Positions 5,651 to 10,477 of a stretch of DNA of 10,477 nt are shown here, piece after piece. Below the pieces are notes generated by a model. That model saw only the letters and a list, made by a program, of their open reading frames with translations. It had not been told where the DNA came from and ran no database searches. Where the stretch lies: contig VGIZ01000013.1 of assembly GCA_016867675.1 (NCBI GenBank), positions 1 to 10,477 of the forward strand, written 5' to 3'. The DNA is from Candidatus Aenigmatarchaeota archaeon. GTDB taxonomy: Archaea > Aenigmatarchaeota > Aenigmatarchaeia > QMZP01. A program made the translations under genes and the position numbers. Numbering within the stretch: the stretch's first letter is position 1; each line of letters starts with the position of its first letter.

Positions 5651-6973
5651 TTTATTAACAGGGTTGACGAAAAGAGAACCCTTGATGAAATATTCGCCTC
5701 GGAAAAAGCAGAGCTCGTTCTAGTTTATGGCAGGAGGAGGGTGGGCAAAAGCCGGCTTCTTATGGAGTCTATAAAGAGGAAGAACGCGCTCTATCTCCTC
5801 GCCGACATGTCCGAGAACATACTGGAAGTCTTGGCAAGCCAGGTGAAGGACGAATTCGTGAGATTCCTGACTTGGGACGACTTTTTTGATTTCATCACGA
5901 GAAGCAGATATGACATAATAGTCATAGATGAGTTCCAGTATCTTTACAATGTCAACAAGGCGTGGCCCACCATACTGCAGCGGTGGTGGGAAAAGATGAA
6001 GAGCGGCAGGAAGAAGATAATACTCTGCGGCTCCACAATTTCCACCATATACAGGATTGCGATGGGCTACGGTTCCGCCCTATACGGCAGGAAAACGAGG
6101 GAGATTGAAGTGTTTCCCCTCGGGTTCAGGGACTTCAGGAAATTTTTCAGCTATGGCGCCGAGGATGCGCTCAAGGCGTATTTCATATTGGGCGGAATTC
6201 CCAGGTACATGGAAGAGTTCGACCCGTCAGACTCAATTGAAACAAACATCAGACGCAAGATAATTGACAAGACAAGCTTCCTTTATAATGAGCCCGTCAA
6301 CCTCCTCTTTGAGGAGTTCAGGGACTTCACCCCATACACATCCATCCTGCTCGCCATAAGCGAGGGTAGGACAAAATTTAACGAGATTTCCGACTACAGC
6401 AGGATTTCGGGCAACAAGCTGCCGAAGTACCTGGGTGTGCTGGAAAGGGTCAAGATAATAGGGAAGGACATTCCGGTGACGGAGAGGAGGACGAAATCGA
6501 AAACCACGAGGTATTTCATAAACGACAATTTCTACAGGTTCTGGTTCAGGTTCATTTTTAGGAACAAGTCAAGGGTGGAGCAGGGCATGAATGCGGAAGT
6601 CTTTAATGACGTAAAAAAGGAGATGAACGCCTATTTCGGGAAGCTGTTCGAGGAAGTGTGCAGGGAAAATCTGGCCAATTTCGGCTTCAAGTTCGACAGG
6701 AGCGGCAGATGGTGGCACAAGGACAAGGAAATAGACATAGTCGCCACGAGCGATGAGAAGGAAATACTTCTTGGCGAGTGCAAATGGAAGGAAAATGTCA
6801 ATGCGGAGAGCATCGCGAGGGATCTGGCAAGGAAAGCAGGGATGGTTGACTGGAACAGGGGGGCGAGGAGGGAGACCCTCGCCGTGTTCGCGAAGTCATT
6901 CTCGAGGGAGATAAAGAAATTTGAGGGCAGGAAGGTGCACTGCATAGACCTGAGGGACTTCGGCAGGTTGTAG
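5642..6973 (+). CDS. Archaeal AAA-type ATPase with DUF234/nuclease-fold C-terminus
   Basis: This is a member of the Arch_ATPase family found in many lineage-specific copies in archaea; no partner or substrate is known for most. Seen: Walker A GRRRVGKS at residues 30-37, Walker B IIVIDE at 92-97, a CGST sensor-like segment near 130, a winged-helix-like middle region (ISDYSRISGNKLPKYLGVLE), then a C-terminal DUF234 region. In that region EID (363-365) and GECKW (378-382) give the Asp, Glu and Lys spacing of a PD-(D/E)XK nuclease core. The 443-residue length is normal. The gene looks lower in GC than its neighbours and uses many ATA and AGG codons, which suggests a different origin. It has its own TATA box with an inverted repeat at the start. 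Roles in defence or element maintenance are possible but not shown. Confidence 0.85.
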   Translation: MSMFINRVDEKRTLDEIFASEKAELVLVYGRRRVGKSRLLMESIKRKNALYLLADMSENILEVLASQVKDEFVRFLTWDDFFDFITRSRYDIIVIDEFQYLYNVNKAWPTILQRWWEKMKSGRKKIILCGSTISTIYRIAMGYGSALYGRKTREIEVFPLGFRDFRKFFSYGAEDALKAYFILGGIPRYMEEFDPSDSIETNIRRKIIDKTSFLYNEPVNLLFEEFRDFTPYTSILLAISEGRTKFNEISDYSRISGNKLPKYLGVLERVKIIGKDIPVTERRTKSKTTRYFINDNFYRFWFRFIFRNKSRVEQGMNAEVFNDVKKEMNAYFGKLFEEVCRENLANFGFKFDRSGRWWHKDKEIDIVATSDEKEILLGECKWKENVNAESIARDLARKAGMVDWNRGARRETLAVFAKSFSREIKKFEGRKVHCIDLRDFGRL

Positions 6974-7033
6974 CACATCTGGTCAGCGATTATGACAACT
7001 TCTTCGTGCGGCTGCGGAGGGAGCTTGCCTGAC

Positions 7034-8026
7034 CTACGTGCCTGTGTGCCTCCTTGCAATGATGAGGCTTCCCTTCACCCCGAGCAAACCAGAGTTTTGT
7101 ATTGTGTAAACAGGGAATTCCTTCAGCATTTCGCCGTGCCTTGATTCGTAAAGAGAATTAAGCAGCGCGTCAACATATCCCGGCACCTTCATGTTATCCT
7201 CAAACGAGCCTGTTATGCAGAGCGCCCTGCACATCGGCGGCGAAAGCATGTTGGACTGCGCGCACTGGCCGAGGAAGCGGGCTGCCTTTTTCATTACAAG
7301 CCCGCAGAATTTACTGCCTTCCTTTGCCAGCCTTGCTATCTCCGCAGGTTTGTCCGCTGATTTTCCCACGGCCCGAAATTCATCATCGCTGACAAAGCAT
7401 AGAGCAGAAGGATTATAGTCGAAAGCCAGTCCTCTTTCCATGAACCAGACACCATAAATCGCAGGATTGGCAGCAATGTCTTCGCAAGACACAGACCGTT
7501 TGTTTTGGGACCGTAACCTGCCAAACACGTATTCTTCGCTCGGATTTGTCGGCTGCGCCAGCACCCAGCCGCCCTCGCCGCCGAGCACCCTGTCATCAGG
7601 CGTTATCTTGGCCGCGCCTACGCCGGTTCCTGGAATCATCAAAAACCTGTAGGCATTCGGTATGCTGCCGCCTCTTATGTAAATAACCCTTTCCGGCTCT
7701 TTCTTCTCAACATCCACGACCCCTGTGCCGCCGCCCTCAATATCATTGTAGATGCTCGCCTCGGCCGCACCCGAAGCTTCCTCTATCTCGCCGGCTGTCA
7801 GCGCACCCCAGTCTTGGTTGGTTATGACGACGCTTCTGCGGTCAGGGCTTGGGGGGCCTGCGACAGCGTCAACAAGGTAGGCACCCTCGAGAACCCTTCT
7901 CTGCTCCCTCAGCATGTCAAGATAATCGGCCTTTGTGGGCGGCGTATTGAATACCAGCGGCTTCTCCATGTCTTCAGCGAGTATTCTGATGTGCGTCCCG
8001 CCCGTGTCTATTCCCACTGCCTTCAT
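7034..8026 (-). CDS. Glucokinase-like sugar kinase (Glk family) with altered sugar-site residue
   Basis: This ATP-dependent hexose kinase of the ASKHA fold would phosphorylate a sugar, probably glucose or a relative, in the cytoplasm. Seen: phosphate-1 motif GIDTGGTHIRI at residues 5-13 and beyond, an AGP...ITNQDW segment at 56-73, catalytic Asp95 in YNDIEGGGTG, phosphate-2 PGTGVG at 132-137, GGEGGW at 149-154, and CITGSFEDN toward the end. The motif order follows E. coli-type Glk more than the ROK family, as no ROK cysteine-rich zinc motif is seen. By recalled alignment the Glk glucose contacts Asn99, Asp100, Glu157 and Glu187 are kept (Asn94, Asp95, Glu151, Glu182), but His160 is Trp154. 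Substrate range may therefore differ. It lies 39 bases after flpA on the same strand, with its own TATA-like box in the gap. Confidence 0.85.
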   Translation of the reverse strand: MKAVGIDTGGTHIRILAEDMEKPLVFNTPPTKADYLDMLREQRRVLEGAYLVDAVAGPPSPDRRSVVITNQDWGALTAGEIEEASGAAEASIYNDIEGGGTGVVDVEKKEPERVIYIRGGSIPNAYRFLMIPGTGVGAAKITPDDRVLGGEGGWVLAQPTNPSEEYVFGRLRSQNKRSVSCEDIAANPAIYGVWFMERGLAFDYNPSALCFVSDDEFRAVGKSADKPAEIARLAKEGSKFCGLVMKKAARFLGQCAQSNMLSPPMCRALCITGSFEDNMKVPGYVDALLNSLYESRHGEMLKEFPVYTIQNSGLLGVKGSLIIARRHTGT

Positions 8027-8046
8027 GGGAACTAATTGGAAGAAAG

Positions 8047-8055
8047 CCTTAAATT
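8047..8055 (-). promoter_or_regulatory. TATA-like box of the glucokinase-like gene
   Basis: On the minus strand AATTTAAGG is centred about 25 bases before the ATG at 8026. It sits in the 39-base gap behind flpA, so the kinase can be transcribed from its own leaderless promoter as well as by read-through. Confidence 0.6.
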
Positions 8056-8065
8056 GGGATGCCCT

Positions 8066-8719
8066 TCATTTCGGCGTCATGAGGTAAAACATGTGGTCCT
8101 TTTCATAAGGGTCCAGCCTGACCCTTTCGACTATCCTGAAATGTTTGCTCAGCTTCCTCTCTTCCTGCTTGTATATCTCATCAGGCTCCTTCGTGACGTC
8201 GATGCTGCGGGACTTGATGACCATCATCGCATGTCCGCCCTTCTTCAGGAACTTCTCGGCATTCCTTATCATTATCTCGCTCTGGTCATTGGTGGCGACA
8301 TCCTCCATGATGACGTCAATGGGCTCCACCCAGCCGTAGGTCTCAGGCTTCCTTGCATCGGCGAGGATGGGCATGATGTTGCCGAGCGCCTTTGCCGCAG
8401 GCAGAAGCTCGCGGAAGCAGCGCTCTGAGATTTCAATGCCGTAGACGATGCCGCTGGGGCCGATGATGTTTGAGAAGTATGACGCAGTCTGCCCTGACGC
8501 GATGCCGAGATAGAGGACCTTGCTGCCTGGCTTCAGCGGGAACTGCCTCAGACCCTTCGCTATTGCCGCCGCGGGCTTTGACCTGTTCGGGTCCCAGACG
8601 CGGTATTCTGTCCCTCCGACGCTGGCGAGCTGCTCGGTGAAGAGCCTGCGGCCCTGCAGCGGGTTCATTGTGAGGATTTTGCTCCCCTGCCTGAAGACGC
8701 GCGGGAATATTTCGTCCAT
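8066..8719 (-). CDS. flpA: Fibrillarin-like rRNA/tRNA 2'-O-methyltransferase
   Basis: FlpA is the SAM-dependent methyltransferase of the archaeal C/D-box RNP. With Nop5 and L7Ae it 2'-O-methylates rRNA and tRNA at sites chosen by guide RNAs. Seen: the YRVWDPNRSKPAAAI segment (39-53) with the family's conserved Lys48, SAM motif I VLYLGIASGQT at 68-78, a GIEIS acidic motif after it, VIMEDVA holding the catalytic-type Asp, MMVIKSRSID with the second Lys, and the C-terminal DPYEKDHMFY. The 217-residue length is usual. The usual neighbour nop5 is not seen; the gene is instead followed by a glucokinase-like gene. The ATG at 8719 is about 25 bases after a TATA-like box, pointing to a leaderless mRNA. 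Family call is firm. Confidence 0.95.
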   Translation of the reverse strand: MDEIFPRVFRQGSKILTMNPLQGRRLFTEQLASVGGTEYRVWDPNRSKPAAAIAKGLRQFPLKPGSKVLYLGIASGQTASYFSNIIGPSGIVYGIEISERCFRELLPAAKALGNIMPILADARKPETYGWVEPIDVIMEDVATNDQSEIMIRNAEKFLKKGGHAMMVIKSRSIDVTKEPDEIYKQEERKLSKHFRIVERVRLDPYEKDHMFYLMTPK

Positions 8720-8740
8720 ACATCATATCAGCAGGACAGG

Positions 8741-8748
8741 TTTTAATG
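8741..8748 (-). promoter_or_regulatory. TATA-like box of flpA
   Basis: On the minus strand CATTAAAA is centred about 25 bases before the flpA ATG at 8719. The pair of direct repeats at 8767-8801 begins about 20 bases further upstream, where an activator would sit. Confidence 0.55.
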
Positions 8749-8766
8749 CGAGAACTGCCCACGAAA

Positions 8767-8801
8767 CCGGCATAATGGGAACCATTTCCCCCGGCATAAT
8801 G
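8767..8801. repeat. Two 11-base direct repeats flanking a small hairpin, between flpA and the zinc-protein gene
   Basis: CCGGCATAATG occurs at 8767-8777 and 8791-8801, exactly 24 bases apart. Between them GGGAA (8777-8781) and TTCCC (8786-8790) form a short inverted repeat with loop CCAT. The arrangement lies in the 219-base divergent region and resembles a protein-binding site, either an activator site for flpA or a shared regulator. No ORF explains it. Confidence 0.65.
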
Positions 8802-8841
8802 CAAGCATGCGATTTAACACAACCTTTTGGCGACAGAAATG

Positions 8842-8850
8842 CTTTTAAAT
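8842..8850 (+). promoter_or_regulatory. TATA box of the zinc-protein gene
   Basis: CTTTTAAAT is a good archaeal TATA match and predicts a transcription start near 8873. Because the ATG is at 8939, this transcript would carry a leader of about 66 bases, unlike most promoters in this window. Confidence 0.6.
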
Positions 8851-8869
8851 AGGAGATACAAGCAGATAT

Positions 8870-8885
8870 TGCCCACTTGTGGGCA
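8870..8885. promoter_or_regulatory. Operator-like inverted repeat at the predicted transcription start
   Basis: TGCCCAC and GTGGGCA are perfect 7-base arms separated by TT. The repeat covers the transcription start predicted from the TATA box at 8842-8850. A dimeric repressor bound here would block initiation; alternatively it could form a stem at the mRNA 5' end. Confidence 0.6.
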
Positions 8886-8927
8886 TAGTGTAATTTAGCG
8901 TGAAACGATGATACTCGGCATCTCAAG

Positions 8928-8931
8928 GGTG
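8928..8931 (+). promoter_or_regulatory. Ribosome-binding site of the zinc-protein gene
   Basis: GGTG lies seven bases before the ATG at 8939, which supports this start on a leadered mRNA. Confidence 0.5.
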
Positions 8932-8938
8932 TGTTGGT

Positions 8939-9388
8939 ATGGAAATACAGATGTGCCAGTTATGCAAAGAGCCCATAGCGAACTTTGTCTGCATACACCG
9001 CATGGGAAGGGGCATAGCGCAGTGGCTTCCGTCGCCGGCGAGGGAAGCGTTTGAAATGGAAAATGCCCGGTTTCTCCAGACCTTCAGCTACATGCCAGCG
9101 GACACCAGAAACCACGCAGAGCCCGTCTGCCTCTACTGCTATGTGAACGAGGTCTTCCAGTGGCTGTCAGCCATAGACAGGCCGGTTGCAAGGAGGTTCA
9201 GGAAGCTGCTCTCCCTGGGCCGCAGGACAGAGGACTTCCGCGAAATCATAATCTCGCATGCCGAGCCCATAACAGCCGACAGGCCGGAGGCAGCGGAGTT
9301 CGGGGTCTGCGACGTGTGCGGCGAATACTCCGACGAGCTCACGAGGACGCGCGAGGGCTGGGTGTGCGGGGACTGCAGCGGTGAATGA
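8939..9388 (+). CDS. Small protein with two predicted zinc sites, function unknown
   Basis: I do not recognise this 149-residue protein. It has four CxxC pairs. Cys6/Cys9 and Cys64/Cys67 could together hold one zinc; Cys18 and His20 lie nearby as alternatives. At the C-terminus Cys124/Cys127 and Cys143/Cys146 form a classic zinc ribbon with a 15-residue gap. The middle (about 68-105) is predicted helical and basic, including RRFRKLL, which could contact nucleic acid or another protein. No signal peptide or membrane segment is seen. The gene has a TATA box, an operator-like repeat at the predicted transcription start, a leader and a GGTG ribosome-binding site. The following small ORF begins on the base after its stop codon. 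A regulator or an RNA-associated accessory protein is possible, but that is inference. Confidence 0.8.
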   Translation: MEIQMCQLCKEPIANFVCIHRMGRGIAQWLPSPAREAFEMENARFLQTFSYMPADTRNHAEPVCLYCYVNEVFQWLSAIDRPVARRFRKLLSLGRRTEDFREIIISHAEPITADRPEAAEFGVCDVCGEYSDELTRTREGWVCGDCSGE

Positions 9389-9556
9389 ATGGGAGCGGTC
9401 ATTATGCGGCTGCAACAGGCGGTTGTTGCGGCAGGCATATCATTCAGCGTGTTTGGTGGTAATATGCCAGGCGATGTATGCACTTCACCAGAGGACAAGA
9501 ACAAGATCAGGTCGCACAGATACGAGTACGAGGAAGAACAATATGAAAGCTTTTAA
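9389..9556 (+). CDS. Small 55-codon ORF, coupled to the zinc-protein gene
   Basis: The ATG at 9389 directly follows the TGA of the upstream gene (9386-9388), and GGTGA at 9380-9384 lies four bases before it, a layout that favours translational coupling. A second in-frame ATG at 9404 would give 50 residues, with GGAG about eight bases before it. The predicted peptide has a hydrophobic, small-residue N-terminal half (AVVAAGISFSVFGG) and a strongly charged, Tyr/Glu-rich C-terminal tail (RYEYEEEQYESF). Its single Cys lies in the middle. No family is recognised. The hydrophobic stretch is short for a membrane helix. Coding status rests on the coupled start and the open frame; chance remains possible at this length. 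Confidence 0.5.
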   Translation: MGAVIMRLQQAVVAAGISFSVFGGNMPGDVCTSPEDKNKIRSHRYEYEEEQYESF

Positions 9557-9661
9557 TGACATGAAGGCGCGATGAAATGCGGCCAACCAGCCCAGCTCTG
9601 CTTCTATGCATCTGTATTGCATCAGGCAGGCAGCCATACTGCAGGCACGTCAGGCAAGCCA
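9557..9661. other. Short non-coding convergent gap
   Basis: This gap lies between the small ORF (plus) and the DUF202 gene (minus). It has scattered CAGGCA repeats and two TGCATC copies but no clear terminator hairpin or T tract. A plus-strand frame crossing it into the DUF202 gene (from 9572) looks like a shadow and is not annotated as a gene. Confidence 0.4.
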
Positions 9662-9955
9662 TTATACTGCGTACTTGCCCAACGTCTTCCTTATCTCGCG
9701 CATCCTTTTCTGGTAGTGCCGCATGCGCCTGTAAGATTCCACTATCTCGACGAAGCCTATGAGCATGAGAACGCTGCCCACCAAAACCGACAGGGGGCTT
9801 CCTGAAAACACGTTTATCACCACTATGCCCACGCCGATGAAGGCAAGCCCTGTCTGTATGAACGAGAGTATGGTGCGCTCCTTTGATAGCAGCGTCTGCT
9901 CCATGGCGAGGAATGTCCTGTTCTCGGTCTGGCTAAGCCTGCGCTTTTTCGGCAT
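9662..9955 (-). CDS. DUF202-family small membrane protein
   Basis: This is a 97-residue protein of the DUF202/YidH-like family, whose function is unknown. Seen: a basic N-terminus (PKKRR), a segment with ERTILSFIQTGLAFIGVGIVVI that carries the family's ERT-x-LS-x-x-x-TG pattern and forms membrane helix 1 (about 31-50), a short polar turn (SGSP), membrane helix 2 (about 55-72), and a strongly basic C-terminal helix (YRRMRHYQKRMREIRK) that should stay in the cytoplasm. The frame is open further upstream to 10153 but that extension overlaps the ligase gene and has no membrane or family features, so the ATG at 9955 is chosen. A TATA-like box at 9983-9993 lies about 32 bases upstream of it. The gene diverges from the ligase. 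Confidence 0.85.
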   Translation of the reverse strand: MPKKRRLSQTENRTFLAMEQTLLSKERTILSFIQTGLAFIGVGIVVINVFSGSPLSVLVGSVLMLIGFVEIVESYRRMRHYQKRMREIRKTLGKYAV

Positions 9956-9982
9956 GCTATCAAGTATTATTATGCCCAATCC

Positions 9983-9993
9983 AAAATATAAGC
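9983..9993. promoter_or_regulatory. Bidirectional TATA-like element between DUF202 and ligase genes
   Basis: AAAATATAAGC reads as a TATA box in both directions. On the minus strand it is about 32 bases from the DUF202 ATG. On the plus strand it is centred about 24 bases before the ATG of the 22-codon leader ORF at 10012, the same spacing as the leaderless genes elsewhere in the window. Confidence 0.5.
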
Positions 9994-10011
9994 GAAGGTG
10001 CCGCTTGTGAA

Positions 10012-10080
10012 ATGCTGGACTTGGATAATGCTGATGTACTGAAGTCCGGCAGACATGCAGTAAAGGAGCGTGTTGCATGA
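10012..10080 (+). CDS. Possible 22-codon leader ORF overlapping the ligase start
   Basis: An ATG at 10012 opens a 22-codon frame that stops at TGA 10078-10080, giving an ATGA overlap with the ligase ATG at 10077. The upstream TATA-like element is spaced as for a leaderless start. The predicted peptide (MLDLDNADVLK then a basic end) has no recognised family. It could couple or tune ligase translation, or be a chance frame; nothing beyond spacing and overlap supports it. Confidence 0.35.
   Translation: MLDLDNADVLKSGRHAVKERVA
10065..10068 (+). promoter_or_regulatory. Ribosome-binding site of the ligase gene
   Basis: GGAG lies eight bases before the ligase ATG and inside the end of the leader ORF. 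Ribosomes finishing the leader would pass this site, which allows direct or coupled initiation. Confidence 0.6.
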
Positions 10081-10477
10081 GATTTTCCGAGTTTGCCGAA
10101 GCCTGCGAGGAGCTTGGCGGGGTCCCGTCCAAGCTGAAGAAGACGGACATCATAGCAGGGCTGCTGAAGAGGTCGGGCGACGACCTCTACATGGTCGCGA
10201 CGCTGCTGCAGGGCCGGGTCTTCCCTTCCTTTGACGAGCGCGAGGTCGGCATCGCAGCGCAGTCCATGGAGAAAATCATAGCGCAGGCGACAGGCTTTTC
10301 TTCGGCTGAGATAAGGAAGCGCTTCAGCAAAATCGGCGACTTCGGGCTTGTCGCCGAGGAGCTGGTCGGAAAGAAGAAGCAACGAACACTCCTATCGACG
10401 CCGCTGAGCGTGCGCAGGGTTTTTGAGAACCTGCGCAAGGTGGCCGAGGTCGAGGGCAGGGGCTCGCAGGAGAGGAA
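10077..10477 (+). CDS. lig: ATP-dependent DNA ligase, N-terminal part (cut by window edge)
   Basis: The archaeal ATP-dependent ligase seals nicks in replication (Okazaki fragments) and repair. The first 133 residues are visible and remain open. They match the helical N-terminal DNA-binding domain of archaeal Lig: RFSEFAEACEEL at the start, LLQGRVFPSFDEREVGIA, then ATGFS and KIGDFGLVAEEL, KKKQRTLLSTPLSVRRVFENL, and VAEVEGRGSQER at the edge. The catalytic Lys motif KxDG lies further downstream, outside the window. The ATG at 10077 is supported by GGAG at 10065-10068, eight bases upstream. A short leader ORF overlaps the start. The gene diverges from the DUF202 gene. The call rests on N-terminal similarity recalled from the family. 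Confidence 0.92.
   Translation, partial: MRFSEFAEACEELGGVPSKLKKTDIIAGLLKRSGDDLYMVATLLQGRVFPSFDEREVGIAAQSMEKIIAQATGFSSAEIRKRFSKIGDFGLVAEELVGKKKQRTLLSTPLSVRRVFENLRKVAEVEGRGSQER

Noticed and set aside
8886..8938. Possible C/D-box guide RNA near flpA (GATGAT in the leader)
   Set aside because: The sequence lacks a proper RUGAUGA C box and a matching CUGA D box at guide-RNA spacing.
9572..9805. Plus-strand 77-codon frame
   Set aside because: Most of it is antisense to the DUF202 gene and its product shows no domain. A TATA-like sequence near 9549 is inside the preceding small ORF and is weak.
9956..10153. Upstream extension of the DUF202 gene to a start at 10153
   Set aside because: The extension overlaps the ligase coding region on the other strand and adds no family features. 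The ATG at 9955 gives the normal DUF202 length and a promoter just upstream.
1..10477. CRISPR array, transposase, rRNA or tRNA genes
   Set aside because: No regularly spaced repeats longer than the short pairs listed, no transposase-like frame and no RNA gene cores were seen on either strand.

Overview
The window looks archaeal. It holds an archaeal/eukaryal-type tyrosyl-tRNA synthetase, RadB, fibrillarin (FlpA), an AMMECR1-domain protein, an archaeal-type ATPase of the Arch_ATPase/DUF234 kind and the N-terminus of an archaeal ATP-dependent DNA ligase. Many starts lie about 25-28 bases downstream of a TATA-like box, which fits leaderless archaeal transcription; other starts have GGTG/GGAG ribosome-binding sites. 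The genes are GC-rich, compact and often divergent. The phylum cannot be fixed from this sequence: a DPANN-like or euryarchaeal lineage is possible, but that is a guess.

Layout. (1) 1-783, minus: tyrosyl-tRNA synthetase, cut by the left edge. It diverges from (2) 861-2120, plus: a prephenate-dehydrogenase-like enzyme (tyrosine synthesis), then (3) 2151-2864, plus: RadB. (4) 2865-3000: a convergent gap with three consecutive hairpins and a duplicate of the radB 3' end. (5) pyrB (3550-4482) followed by an AMMECR1-domain gene (3001-3534), both minus. (6) A divergent promoter palindrome near 4510-4530, then a DHH/DHHA1 phosphoesterase (4575-5609) and a DUF234-type ATPase (5642-6973), both plus. 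(7) flpA (8066-8719) followed by a glucokinase-like gene (7034-8026), both minus. (8) A repeat-rich divergent regulatory region (8720-8938), then a two-zinc-site protein (8939-9388) with a directly coupled 55-codon small ORF (9389-9556), plus. (9) A DUF202 membrane protein (9662-9955, minus). It diverges from a 22-codon leader ORF that overlaps the start of a DNA ligase running off the right edge (10077-10477, plus).

How the genes fit together. Most are housekeeping: tyrosine charging beside tyrosine synthesis, pyrimidine synthesis, DNA repair and replication (RadB, the DHH nuclease family, ligase), RNA 2'-O-methylation and sugar phosphorylation. I see no CRISPR array, transposase, rRNA or tRNA, and no clear new multi-gene defence system. 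The points most worth checking are small: the hairpin element behind radB, the coupled zinc-protein/small-ORF pair, the ligase leader ORF, the glucokinase active-site substitution, the yeast-TYR1-like C-terminal region of the dehydrogenase, and the operator-like repeats at 8767-8885.
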